Shown: piece after piece, positions 28,127-36,333 of the stretch | Layout of the letters: each line of letters begins with the position of its first letter | Numbering within the stretch: position 1 is the first letter of the stretch | NCBI GenBank assembly: GCA_044361535.1 | Contig: JBIKIQ010000016.1 | Coordinates: forward strand, 1 to 64,000 | From: UBA952 sp044361535 | Lineage (GTDB): Bacteria; Bacteroidota; Bacteroidia; Flavobacteriales_D; Crocinitomicaceae | Length of the DNA stretch: 64,000 nt | Reading direction: 5' to 3' | Program-made: the position numbers and the translations under genes | The notes under the pieces: generated by a model | Database searches by the model: none | The model's input: the letters and a program-made list of their open reading frames with translations, nothing else | What the model was told of the DNA's origin: nothing

Positions 28127-29398
28127 TTACCAAGTAAACAAAGGCCTATCAGACATCAACGCATTTACTTCTTTTCGAATCTCTAATAAAACACTTTCAT
28201 TATCCTTGTTTATTAGTGCTCGGTCTATTAAGGAAACAATTGTTGAAATTTCATTTTCTTTCACTCCTCTTGAGGTAATTGCGGGTGTACCAATTCGAAT
28301 TCCTGAAGTAACAAAAGGAGATTCAGTATCAAAAGGAACCATGTTTTTATTAACTGTTATATCCGCTTTAACCAATGAATTTTCAGCGTCTTTACCAGTA
28401 ATCCCCTTAGAACGAAGGTCAATCAACATACTGTGATTATCCGTTCCTCCAGAAATAATTGTGTAGCCTAGTTTTACAAATTCTTGAGCCATAACACTGG
28501 CATTTTTTTGAACTTGTTGCATATACGTTTTATACTCAGGACTCAATGCCTCACCAAAAGCTACTGCTTTAGATGCAATGACATGTTCCAATGGACCACC
28601 TTGAATTCCTGGAAAAACAGCAGCATCTAATAATGCTCCCATCGATTTCAAATTTCCATTATTCCACTTTAAACCAAAAGGATTTTCAATGTTGTGTCTC
28701 ATCATTATTACGCCACCTCGAGGTCCGCGCAATGTTTTGTGTGTGGTCGTTGTAACAATATGACAATATTCCAAAGGATCATTCAATAACTTTGCAGCAA
28801 TTAGTCCCGCTGGATGAGAAATGTCTGCTAAAACCAATGCTCCAATTTCATCTGCAACTTTCCGGATTCTTGCATAATCCCAATCTCTTGAATAGGCTGA
28901 AGCACCACAAATAATCATTTTTGGAAGTTCGCGCTTGGCAGATTCCTCCATTAAATCATAATCAACTAAACCGGTTTCTTTGGAAACTCCATAAAAATAA
29001 GGTCTATATAATTTTCCTGAAAAATTTACTGGAGATCCGTGTGTTAAATGTCCTCCGTGCGATAAATCAAAGCCCAAAATTTTATCTCCTGGTTGTAAAC
29101 AAGCCAAAAAGACAGCAGCATTTGCTTGAGCGCCAGAGTGAGGTTGAACATTTGCCCAAGTTGCACCAAAAAGTTGGCATAAACGATCAATTGCTAATTG
29201 TTCTACTTTATCAACCACCTCACAACCTCCGTAATATCGTTTTCCGGGAAGACCTTCCGCGTACTTATTCGTAAGAACGCTTCCCATTGCTTCCATCACT
29301 TGTTCACTTACAAAATTTTCGGAAGCAATTAATTCAATTCCATGTAATTGTCTGTTTTTTTCCTCTTGAATTAAATCAAAAATTACCTGATCTCTCAT
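28127..29398 (-). CDS. glyA: serine hydroxymethyltransferase
   Basis: A 423-residue cytoplasmic PLP enzyme that converts serine and tetrahydrofolate to glycine and 5,10-methylene-tetrahydrofolate. The PLP lysine is K221 in TTTTHKTLRGPRGG, and QPHSGAQAN and SHGGHLTHG are also present. Length and motifs are normal for the bacterial enzyme. Its ATG overlaps the stop of the epimerase gene by four bases, so the two are translationally coupled. gcvT, which uses the same folate pool, lies 2.6 kb away on the other strand. Confidence 0.97.
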   Translation of the reverse strand: MRDQVIFDLIQEEKNRQLHGIELIASENFVSEQVMEAMGSVLTNKYAEGLPGKRYYGGCEVVDKVEQLAIDRLCQLFGATWANVQPHSGAQANAAVFLACLQPGDKILGFDLSHGGHLTHGSPVNFSGKLYRPYFYGVSKETGLVDYDLMEESAKRELPKMIICGASAYSRDWDYARIRKVADEIGALVLADISHPAGLIAAKLLNDPLEYCHIVTTTTHKTLRGPRGGVIMMRHNIENPFGLKWNNGNLKSMGALLDAAVFPGIQGGPLEHVIASKAVAFGEALSPEYKTYMQQVQKNASVMAQEFVKLGYTIISGGTDNHSMLIDLRSKGITGKDAENSLVKADITVNKNMVPFDTESPFVTSGIRIGTPAITSRGVKENEISTIVSLIDRALINKDNESVLLEIRKEVNALMSDRPLFTW

Positions 29399-30339
29399 GC
29401 AGTTGTGTGAATATGATTTGAATAATTAATTGTAAATATTTTTTCCAGCCCCTCTAACAATTGTGTATCTGGCTTATAATCAGTTAAACTTTTCAATTTT
29501 AAAGAACTCCCAACTCTTCGTTCAACTTCGTAATCGTATCGTTTTTTAGGTGCTTCAATAAAAATTACTTCCGAATTGGAATTAGTAACTTTTTTAATAG
29601 AATGAGCCAAATCTTCAATGCACCATTCTTCTTCGTTTGCAATATTTACAATATGGGAACCAGGGGTATTCATGAGGCGTATACACGATTCAACAGTATC
29701 ATCGATATAAGTAAAATCGCGGGTTTGTTTCCCATTACCAAAAACAGTTATTGGTTGATTCGCTAAAGCCTGTTCAAAGAATAATGGAACTACCATTCTA
29801 TTATCTTGATTCCAACCATAAACATTAAAGAATCGTAATGAAATAACATTTAAACCTCTTTCTTCATGATGGGAAGCTAAATAAATTTCATTGTATCGTT
29901 TCGCCATTGCATAGGAAGTTCTAGGATCAACCAAAACTTCTTCAGTAAGTGCATTTTTAACAATTGCAGAATGACTGTAAATTCCACTTGTTGATGCATA
30001 CATCAGATACTTCACGTTATTCAATTCGCATGCTTCAACAACATTACGGGTACCTATTACCTCAACATCCATGGTTTCGACTGGATTATCAGCAACAATA
30101 TCTACCCCAAGAACAGCCGCAAAATGAAAAACTAAATCACATCCTTTGGCCGCTTCAACTACCAATGATTTATCTCGTACATCTCCTTTTACAAACAAAA
30201 CCTTTTGAAATGTTTCTTTATCTAGTTTGTTTCCACGTAAAAGTGAATCTAATACAACGACCTCGTGACCTTCATCAACAAGTCTTTTCGCTAAGTTACT
30301 TCCTATGAAGCCAGCACCACCCGTAATCAATATTCTCAT
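29395..30339 (-). CDS. NAD-dependent epimerase/dehydratase
   Basis: A 314-residue short-chain dehydrogenase/reductase of the extended type. It has the Rossmann motif GGAGFIGS (7-14), a catalytic YAMAKRYNE (YxxxK), a serine in STSGIYS, and RFFNVYG and GNGKQTRDFTYIDD, as in nucleotide-sugar epimerases such as UDP-glucose 4-epimerase. The exact sugar cannot be told from sequence. It precedes glyA with a 4-base overlap. No other sugar genes are near. Confidence 0.85.
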   Translation of the reverse strand: MRILITGGAGFIGSNLAKRLVDEGHEVVVLDSLLRGNKLDKETFQKVLFVKGDVRDKSLVVEAAKGCDLVFHFAAVLGVDIVADNPVETMDVEVIGTRNVVEACELNNVKYLMYASTSGIYSHSAIVKNALTEEVLVDPRTSYAMAKRYNEIYLASHHEERGLNVISLRFFNVYGWNQDNRMVVPLFFEQALANQPITVFGNGKQTRDFTYIDDTVESCIRLMNTPGSHIVNIANEEEWCIEDLAHSIKKVTNSNSEVIFIEAPKKRYDYEVERRVGSSLKLKSLTDYKPDTQLLEGLEKIFTINYSNHIHTTA

Positions 30340-30472
30340 TTCAAATGTTTTGTAGTTAGTATGTAGAATACAAATATCGAAAAAAACAATGATTTTATTC
30401 GATAAACAGATAAAAATTAGTGAAATTATTAGAAAGAAAATCCGTGAGAATCAATATTTAACAATTCTCTAA

Positions 30473-31282
30473 CTAAACGGCAACATCAAATTCACGAAGT
30501 GCATCATTTAATGAAGTCTTATTATCAGTTGATTCTTTTCTTTTTCCAATAATTAATGCACATGGAACCTGGTATTCGCCTGCTGGAAATATTTTTGGAA
30601 TTGAACCGGGTATAACTACACTTCTTTCAGGAACATATCCTCTGTATTCAATAGGCTCATTTCCGGATACATCAATAATTTTTGTTGATTTCGTTAAAAC
30701 CACATTTGCACCGAGAACTGCTTGTTTTCCAACCCTTACTCCTTCAACGACAATAGCTCTCGATCCAATAAAAGCATCATCCTCAATTACAACTGGTTCA
30801 GCTTGAAGTGGTTCCAAAACACCACCTATCCCTACTCCGCCACTTAAGTGAACATTTTTTCCGATTTGAGCGCAAGAACCAACCGTTGCCCATGTATCAA
30901 CCATAGTTCCAGAGTCAACATACGCGCCAATATTTACGTATGACGGCATCATAATTACACCTGGCGCAATAAACGAACCGTAACGCGCAATTCCATGCGG
31001 TACAACGCGAACACCTAATTCTGCATATCCTTTTTTCAAAGCCATTTTATCGTGAAATTCAAAAGGACCCACCTCAATAGTTTCCATTTTGCGAATCGGA
31101 AAATACATAACAACTGCTTTCTTAACCCATTCATTTACGATCCAATCACCCGAATCAGAAGGCTCCGCAACTCGAATTATTCCTTTATCCAATTCTTCAA
31201 TTACATGATTAATTGCCTCAATTGTTTGATTTTCTTTTAGTAATTCTCGGTTTTCCCAAGCAGCTTCAATAATGGATCTCAT
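30473..31282 (-). CDS. dapD: 2,3,4,5-tetrahydropyridine-2,6-dicarboxylate N-succinyltransferase
   Basis: A 269-residue enzyme of the lysine/diaminopimelate pathway that adds a succinyl group from succinyl-CoA. The N-terminal helical part is followed by a left-handed beta-helix with hexapeptide repeats (GAYVDSGTMVDTWATVGSCAQIGKN, VVIEDDAFIGSRAIV). VRVVPHGIARYGSFIAPGVIMMPSYVNIG is the DapD signature. Full length. It has its own -7 box at 31294-31301, divergent from efp. Confidence 0.95.
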   Translation of the reverse strand: MRSIIEAAWENRELLKENQTIEAINHVIEELDKGIIRVAEPSDSGDWIVNEWVKKAVVMYFPIRKMETIEVGPFEFHDKMALKKGYAELGVRVVPHGIARYGSFIAPGVIMMPSYVNIGAYVDSGTMVDTWATVGSCAQIGKNVHLSGGVGIGGVLEPLQAEPVVIEDDAFIGSRAIVVEGVRVGKQAVLGANVVLTKSTKIIDVSGNEPIEYRGYVPERSVVIPGSIPKIFPAGEYQVPCALIIGKRKESTDNKTSLNDALREFDVAV

Positions 31283-31293
31283 AACTTTTTTTT

Positions 31294-31301
31294 CAAAGTT
31301 A
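31294..31301 (-). promoter_or_regulatory. -7 box for dapD
   Basis: On the minus strand this reads TAACTTTG, matching TAnnTTTG, 11 bases before the dapD ATG. No TTG is found at -33. Confidence 0.45.
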
Positions 31302-31394
31302 AACAGGTTTTAGATATTGAGAGTTAGTTTTAAAAAAAATCATTGTTTCAATCGTTTTTTTGAACTTTGAAAATAATTGAATGTTTGAATAAAG

Positions 31395-31426
31395 TTGCAA
31401 TTGTTTACGCAATTCAACTATATTTG
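31395..31426 (+). promoter_or_regulatory. Bacteroidetes-type promoter for efp
   Basis: TTG at 31395-31397 and TATATTTG at 31419-31426 are 21 bases apart, which fits TTG-N(17-23)-TAnnTTTG. The ATG lies 20 bases downstream. Confidence 0.7.
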
Positions 31427-31446
31427 TCGACCAAAAAAAAGAAAAT

Positions 31447-32013
31447 ATGGCAACTACAGCAGACATTAAAAATGGTTTGTGCATCAAGCACAACGAAAAG
31501 CTATTTCAAATAATTGAATTCCAACACGTTAAACCAGGAAAAGGACCAGCATTTGTTCGAACAAAAATGCGTCAAATCGAATCTGGTAGAGTGCTAGATC
31601 ATACCTTCTCAGCTGGTCACAAAATCGAAACTGTTCGTATAGAAAATCGAGAATATCAATATTTATATCAAGAAGATGATACCTACGTATTTATGAATAA
31701 TGAATCATTTGAGCAGGTAAATATCCCAGTTAAAATGGTTGAAAAACCAGCGTTTCTTCAAGAGGGAATGACAGTTAACATCCTGTTCCATGCTGAAGAA
31801 GAAGCACCCTTAGTCGTTGAATTACCAATGTACATTATTTCAGAAGTGACCTATACTGAACCAGGAGTCAAAGGAGATACTGCGACAAATTCATATAAAC
31901 CAGCTACAATTTCCACAGGTGCTGAGGTACGCGTTCCACTTTTCATTGACAATGGTGAGGTAATTAAGATCGATACACGAACGGGTATTTATGTGGAACG
32001 AGTTAAAAATTAA
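31447..32013 (+). CDS. efp: translation elongation factor P
   Basis: A 188-residue protein that helps the ribosome through polyproline stretches. It has the three-barrel EF-P layout. The N-terminal loop carries PGKGPAF with a lysine (K32) at the usual modification position; the modifying enzyme is not in this window. The end (IKIDTRTGIYVERVKN) is a normal EF-P C-terminus. It has a full promoter match and is followed after 18 bases by gcvT. Confidence 0.97.
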   Translation: MATTADIKNGLCIKHNEKLFQIIEFQHVKPGKGPAFVRTKMRQIESGRVLDHTFSAGHKIETVRIENREYQYLYQEDDTYVFMNNESFEQVNIPVKMVEKPAFLQEGMTVNILFHAEEEAPLVVELPMYIISEVTYTEPGVKGDTATNSYKPATISTGAEVRVPLFIDNGEVIKIDTRTGIYVERVKN

Positions 32014-32031
32014 TCTAACAAAAATTAAAAC

Positions 32032-33114
32032 ATGAAAAACACAGCACTGACTGAAAAACATATTGAACTAGGAGCAAAAATGGTTCCTTTTGCTGGATTT
32101 AATATGCCAGTTCAATACGAGGGCGTAAACATGGAACACGATACAGTTCGATCAGGTGTTGGTGTTTTTGATGTATCTCATATGGGAGAATTTGAGTTGA
32201 AAGGTCCAAATGCATTGGCTTTAATTCAAAAGGTTTCCTCTAATGATGCATCTGTATTAGTAGATGGCAAAGCACAATATAGTTGCATGCCAAATGGCAA
32301 AGGTGGAATCATAGATGATTTGATTATTTATCGAATTGCTAATGACCATTATTTTTTGGTAGTAAATGCCTCAAACATTGAGAAAGATTGGAACTGGATT
32401 TCTTCGCACAACGATTTGGGAGTTGAGATGAATAATTTATCCGATGAATATTCTTTACTTGCCATTCAAGGTCCTAAAGCTGCTGAGGCAATGCAATCGT
32501 TAACAAGTATCGATTTATCCAATATGACCTATTATACATTTCAGTACGGAACTTTTGCTGGTATAGACAATGTAATGGTTTCAGCTACAGGATATACAGG
32601 ATCTGGCGGATTTGAAATTTACGTTAAAAATAATGATGTTCCACAAGTTTGGGATCGCGTTTTTGAGGCAGGGAAATCATTCGGCATTAAACCAATTGGA
32701 TTAGCAGCTCGAGATACCTTACGTTTAGAAATGGGATTTTGTTTGTATGGTAATGATATAAATGATTCAACTTCACCTCTTGAGGCTGGGTTAGGCTGGA
32801 TTACTAAATTCACAAAGGACTTTGTTGATTCGGATTTTTTAAAATCTCAAAAAGAAAATGGGGTTTCTAGAAAATTGATTGCTTTCGAAATGATTGAAAG
32901 GGGAATCCCAAGACATGATTATCGCATATTAAATGATCAAAATGAAAGTATTGGGATTGTTACTTCAGGAACAATGTCACCTTCTATGAAAGTCGCAATT
33001 GGTTTAGGGTATGTAGATGTTGCCCATACAGGTATTGATTCAGAAATCTTTATTGAAATAAGAGAAAAAGGCATTAAAGCCAAAATTGTAAAATTGCCTT
33101 TTTATAAAAAATAA
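32032..33114 (+). CDS. gcvT: aminomethyltransferase, glycine cleavage T-protein
   Basis: A 360-residue enzyme that moves the aminomethyl group from lipoylated H-protein to tetrahydrofolate, giving methylene-THF and ammonia. Family features include the N-terminal MVPFAGFNMPVQY, FDVSHMGE, the GYTGSGGFEIY motif and GLAARDTLRLEMGFCLYGNDI. Length is normal. It lies 18 bases after efp and is followed by a hairpin terminator. The gcvH and gcvP genes are not in the window. Confidence 0.96.
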   Translation: MKNTALTEKHIELGAKMVPFAGFNMPVQYEGVNMEHDTVRSGVGVFDVSHMGEFELKGPNALALIQKVSSNDASVLVDGKAQYSCMPNGKGGIIDDLIIYRIANDHYFLVVNASNIEKDWNWISSHNDLGVEMNNLSDEYSLLAIQGPKAAEAMQSLTSIDLSNMTYYTFQYGTFAGIDNVMVSATGYTGSGGFEIYVKNNDVPQVWDRVFEAGKSFGIKPIGLAARDTLRLEMGFCLYGNDINDSTSPLEAGLGWITKFTKDFVDSDFLKSQKENGVSRKLIAFEMIERGIPRHDYRILNDQNESIGIVTSGTMSPSMKVAIGLGYVDVAHTGIDSEIFIEIREKGIKAKIVKLPFYKK

Positions 33115-33138
33115 TCTAGGCATATTTATTGACAATGT

Positions 33139-33171
33139 GAGCCTGATAAGTTAGCTTCTCAGGCTTTTTTG
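33139..33171 (+). terminator. Rho-independent terminator after gcvT
   Basis: Stem AGCCTGA / TCAGGCT (33140-33146 and 33159-33165) with a 12-base loop is followed by a run of T (to 33170). It closes the efp-gcvT unit. Confidence 0.8.
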
Positions 33172-33195
33172 TTTAAAGAACCAACTCTATTTTTG
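33169..33195 (+). promoter_or_regulatory. promoter for the NagZ-like gene
   Basis: TATTTTTG at 33188-33195 matches the -7 box, 17 bases before the ATG. A TTG at 33169-33171 is 16 bases upstream, one short of the usual range, so the -33 part is uncertain. Confidence 0.5.
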
Positions 33196-33212
33196 CAAGT
33201 AAACTAATAATT

Positions 33213-34355
33213 ATGACTAAATATTCAATTTTCCTGGCAATATCACTCTATCTGCCTCTAATAAGTTGTTCTCAAACTGGTTTAGAAACGAAGGATCTCG
33301 CTAAAAAAGAAAAAGTTCAACAGACCGTATTTGAACTTGCTGATTTTTTAGAGGAAAATAAAGATCTTGATGAAAAGGTAGACTTACAATTTAAAAACAT
33401 GTCTGATTCTGCCCTAGTTGCTCAATTAATAATGCCTGCTACAGGAAGATTGGGATTACCAAAAGAAGATGTTGTAAAATTTACAAAAAAAGGAATAATT
33501 GGCGGGGTTTTAATGCTGAATGGAACAGTTGACGAATTTACATCTTGGATAAAAGAATTTGAAGCAATCAACAAGAAAAAAGGAAATTTACCATTTTTAT
33601 ATTCCGCAGATGCTGAACCTAGTCTGGTAAACAGAAAAATAACAGGCTCAACACCGGTAAAAAAAGCACAAGAAGTGAAATCACTTGAAGAAGCTATTGA
33701 AGTTGCAAAATTAATTTCTGCTGACCTAAATAAAATAGGAATCAACTACAATTTCGCTCCAGTTGTAGACGTATCATCTAATGCCACTGTAGGATACAGG
33801 GGTTTTGGGGCAAAAAAAGAAAATTTACTTCCATGGTCAAAAGCATTCATAACAGAAACTCAAAAAAACAATATCATTGCTACTGCAAAGCATTTTCCAG
33901 GACATGGATTGGTTTCGGGAGATACTCATAAATCATTGCAAACTATCAACGGAGAATTAAAAGAGCTTGAAAATTACCCCCCACTTATTGCAGATGGCGT
34001 TTTATCTATAATGATTGCTCACATTGCCATTGAAAACAATAAGCAATATGACACCAAAGGAATGCCTGCTACAACCTCTGAAACTATTGTTACCGAACTT
34101 TTGAGAAAAAAACTTGGATTCAGCGGATTAATTGTTACTGACGCTATGAATATGGGTGGGGTAAGTAAAGTTCCCAATGCCTCTGAAAAAGCAATCAATG
34201 CTGGTTGCGACATCGTTTTAATGCCATTAGATATTGAAAAATCCTTTCAAGACATTTACACTCGAATGAAAAAAGACAAAGAATTCAGGATTAAAGTTGA
34301 ACAAGCCGCAAAACGAGTTATAAGAATGAAAATTTGCCTTGGACTTGTTAAGTAA
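33213..34355 (+). CDS. NagZ-like family 3 glycoside hydrolase lipoprotein
   Basis: A 380-residue protein. A lipobox (LISC, Cys 19) marks it as a lipoprotein. The catalytic barrel matches GH3 beta-N-acetylglucosaminidases: KHFPGHG (226-232), the Asp-His pair in GDTH (236-239) typical of NagZ, and nucleophile D310 in VTDAMNMGG. It stops after the barrel and lacks the extra C-terminal domain of longer GH3 proteins. It probably removes N-acetylglucosamine from peptidoglycan fragments in the periplasm. It is followed after 6 bases by the cobalamin adenosyltransferase gene. Confidence 0.88.
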   Translation: MTKYSIFLAISLYLPLISCSQTGLETKDLAKKEKVQQTVFELADFLEENKDLDEKVDLQFKNMSDSALVAQLIMPATGRLGLPKEDVVKFTKKGIIGGVLMLNGTVDEFTSWIKEFEAINKKKGNLPFLYSADAEPSLVNRKITGSTPVKKAQEVKSLEEAIEVAKLISADLNKIGINYNFAPVVDVSSNATVGYRGFGAKKENLLPWSKAFITETQKNNIIATAKHFPGHGLVSGDTHKSLQTINGELKELENYPPLIADGVLSIMIAHIAIENNKQYDTKGMPATTSETIVTELLRKKLGFSGLIVTDAMNMGGVSKVPNASEKAINAGCDIVLMPLDIEKSFQDIYTRMKKDKEFRIKVEQAAKRVIRMKICLGLVK

Positions 34356-34361
34356 AAAACT

Positions 34362-34916
34362 ATGAAAATTTACACCAAAAAAGGAGATAAAGGAAAAACC
34401 GGATTGATAGGTGGAACGCGTGTTTCTAAAGCATCTATGCGTATAGAAAGTTATGGCAAAGTTGACGAATTGAATTCATGGTTAGGTGTTATCAGAGATG
34501 GTGAAATAAAATCTGAATACAATGAGCAACTAATTGAAATACAAGATCGGCTGTTTACTGTTGGTTCTAGTTTGGCTTGTGATCCAGAAAAATCAAATAT
34601 GAAAATTCCTGATTTGTTAAATGAGGACGTTCAATTGTTGGAGAAATGGATGGATGAGATGGATCAGGAGTTAGAGCCTATGCGTTCATTTATTTTACCC
34701 GGTGGAAATCAAACAGCATCCTTTTGTCACGTTGCACGTTGTGTTTGCAGAGAAGCAGAAAGAAAAGCAGTTTTATTGAATGAAAATGAATTTGTTGCGG
34801 ATTTAGTAATAATGTATTTAAACAGATTGAGTGATTATTTATTTATTCTAGCTCGAAAAATAACGAAGGATCATGGTGCAGTAGATCACCCATGGAAACC
34901 AAGAATGAATAATTGA
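34362..34916 (+). CDS. cob(I)alamin adenosyltransferase, PduO type
   Basis: A 184-residue trimeric enzyme that makes adenosylcobalamin from cob(I)alamin and ATP. It begins MKIYTKKGDKGKTGLIGG, the PduO ATP-binding signature. It continues with SYGKVDELNSWLG and ends with CRCVCREAERKAV-like helices and NRLSDYLFILAR. Full length. Its operon partner is the NagZ-like gene; no other B12 genes are near. Confidence 0.92.
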   Translation: MKIYTKKGDKGKTGLIGGTRVSKASMRIESYGKVDELNSWLGVIRDGEIKSEYNEQLIEIQDRLFTVGSSLACDPEKSNMKIPDLLNEDVQLLEKWMDEMDQELEPMRSFILPGGNQTASFCHVARCVCREAERKAVLLNENEFVADLVIMYLNRLSDYLFILARKITKDHGAVDHPWKPRMNN

Positions 34917-34925
34917 ATAGTACAC

Positions 34926-34956
34926 TTGTAAATATTAAAAAGTTTAATTAATTTTG
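34926..34956 (+). promoter_or_regulatory. Bacteroidetes-type promoter for the lipoprotein gene
   Basis: TTG at 34926-34928 and TAATTTTG at 34949-34956 are 20 bases apart, an ideal match. The ATG at 34978 lies 21 bases downstream, which supports that start over the TTG at 34954. Confidence 0.75.
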
Positions 34957-34977
34957 TTAGTAACTAAAAGAAAAAAT

Positions 34978-35622
34978 ATGCGAAAAGAAACAGTTGGATT
35001 CTTCTTTATCTCCATGATTTTTGTTCTTTCTTCATGCATCAAACATGAGGTAATTCCTCCTCCAAATAGCACGGTTGATTTAAACTGCACTTTTCAAGGA
35101 TTTGTTAACGGTACAAATGCAGAATATACTCAGAATGTTTTGGGATATAACTGTTACAACGATAATTTGTATTACAACAACCCTTCTCCAACTTTGTCAA
35201 ATTGCTTGTACACTTCTGAAATCTCTTCTTTCCAACAGAATCAGAAAATTAAGATAACTTTTGGTCCAATGCAATGGGATGCCGGTGTAGCTTCAATTCC
35301 TACCTTGACAATGTTTAACGATTTTCATTCTTCCAATTCTGGTGTTCAAGTTCCACTTATGGACATTGGTAGTATGACAGGAGCAAATCCGGGAGTTCAA
35401 ATTGAATATTGGGATTCAAATGGAGACAGATGGGAAACATCAACGGCTGATGCACCAGGATTTGTTAGTTTTACAACGCTTGATCAAGCATCAGACAACA
35501 ATGGTGATTACTCTCTGTTCGAGTGTACCTTTAGTGTTTCTGTATTTAGACAAGATCCAAATCAAGGTCTATTGAATATGACATTAAATAACTGCAAATT
35601 CAGAGGTTGGTTTAAAAGATAA
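34978..35622 (+). CDS. uncharacterised lipoprotein
   Basis: A 214-residue protein. ATG 34978 is chosen because the promoter's -7 box covers the earlier TTG at 34954. The lipobox is LSSC, after a clean signal peptide. The mature part is beta-rich, with aromatic residues and four scattered Cys, and no enzyme motif. Its end (KFRGWFKR) is basic. I recognise no family. It should sit on a periplasmic membrane face. Confidence 0.7.
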   Translation: MRKETVGFFFISMIFVLSSCIKHEVIPPPNSTVDLNCTFQGFVNGTNAEYTQNVLGYNCYNDNLYYNNPSPTLSNCLYTSEISSFQQNQKIKITFGPMQWDAGVASIPTLTMFNDFHSSNSGVQVPLMDIGSMTGANPGVQIEYWDSNGDRWETSTADAPGFVSFTTLDQASDNNGDYSLFECTFSVSVFRQDPNQGLLNMTLNNCKFRGWFKR

Positions 35623-35627
35623 TTTTG
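35620..35627 (+). promoter_or_regulatory. -7 box before the CTP-synthase-like gene
   Basis: TAATTTTG matches TAnnTTTG. Its first bases are the stop codon of the preceding gene, and the ATG at 35647 is 19 bases downstream. No TTG is at -33. Confidence 0.4.
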
Positions 35628-35646
35628 CCTTATGTGGTAAATAAAT

Positions 35647-36333
35647 ATGAGTGTATCACTCAAAATAGCAGTAATTGGGGATTATAATTTTACCTATAAT
35701 TCTCATCAAGCCACAAACTTAGCACTTGACCACGCATCCAATTTTTTAGAAATTGAATTAAATTATTATTGGCTACGTCCTAATGAAGCAATTCAGCAAA
35801 AACCTTTGTACTTTGAAAATTTTGATGGTTTTGTATTTGCACCTGGACCCTATCAGAATATTTTTTATCTCAATGGATTAATCAGGACTATTTTACAGCT
35901 GAATGTACCCACCTTAGTTACTGGAGAATCCTTTAAGGGGTTCATTGAGGTTTTAATTCAATTGTATAATTTACACAATTCGGGAGAAAAACTAATCTCA
36001 GATAACCTTGTGTCTGGAAATAGCTTTGAAAAAATCACGGTAATTCCTGACTCGAAAGAATTTATTCAGCTTTATGATAATTTCTCAAAAATTGAATTAA
36101 GTTCATCAAGATATAGCCTTTATCCGCAATTAATTTCAAGCTTAAAAAATGAGGTTATAAATATTGAGGCTTGGAATCAATTTGAAGAGCCCGAAGTTAT
36201 TAGTTTACAACGACATCCATTTTTTGTTGCTTGCGGATTTTGTCCTCAAATTTCTTCAACGCGAGAAATACCCCATCCACTTATTTATACGCTATTAAAA
36301 CAAGTCCTTTTCAGAAAAAATGGTTTAAATTAA
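35647..36333 (+). CDS. CTP synthase C-terminal region-related protein (degenerate class I glutamine amidotransferase fold)
   Basis: A 228-residue protein whose N-terminus matches CTP synthase glutaminase-like proteins (IAVIGDYNFTYNSHQATNLALDHA), with FVFAPGPYQN and an HPFF motif near the end. The nucleophile region reads PTLVTGESFKGF instead of a GTCGGF-like motif, so the catalytic Cys is missing. The Glu after the conserved His is replaced as well (ACGFCPQ). Glutaminase activity is therefore unlikely; ligand binding is possible. Its stop codon overlaps that of the convergent gene. Confidence 0.75.
   Translation: MSVSLKIAVIGDYNFTYNSHQATNLALDHASNFLEIELNYYWLRPNEAIQQKPLYFENFDGFVFAPGPYQNIFYLNGLIRTILQLNVPTLVTGESFKGFIEVLIQLYNLHNSGEKLISDNLVSGNSFEKITVIPDSKEFIQLYDNFSKIELSSSRYSLYPQLISSLKNEVINIEAWNQFEEPEVISLQRHPFFVACGFCPQISSTREIPHPLIYTLLKQVLFRKNGLN

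Noticed and set aside
30340..30472. Weak inverted repeat TATCGAA / TTCGATA upstream of the epimerase gene
   Set aside because: Seven pairs with a 16-base AT-rich loop and no linked promoter box; probably chance.
31299..31493. Minus-strand frame overlapping efp and the dapD promoter
   Set aside because: It lies across the efp start and promoter and shows no family; a shadow.
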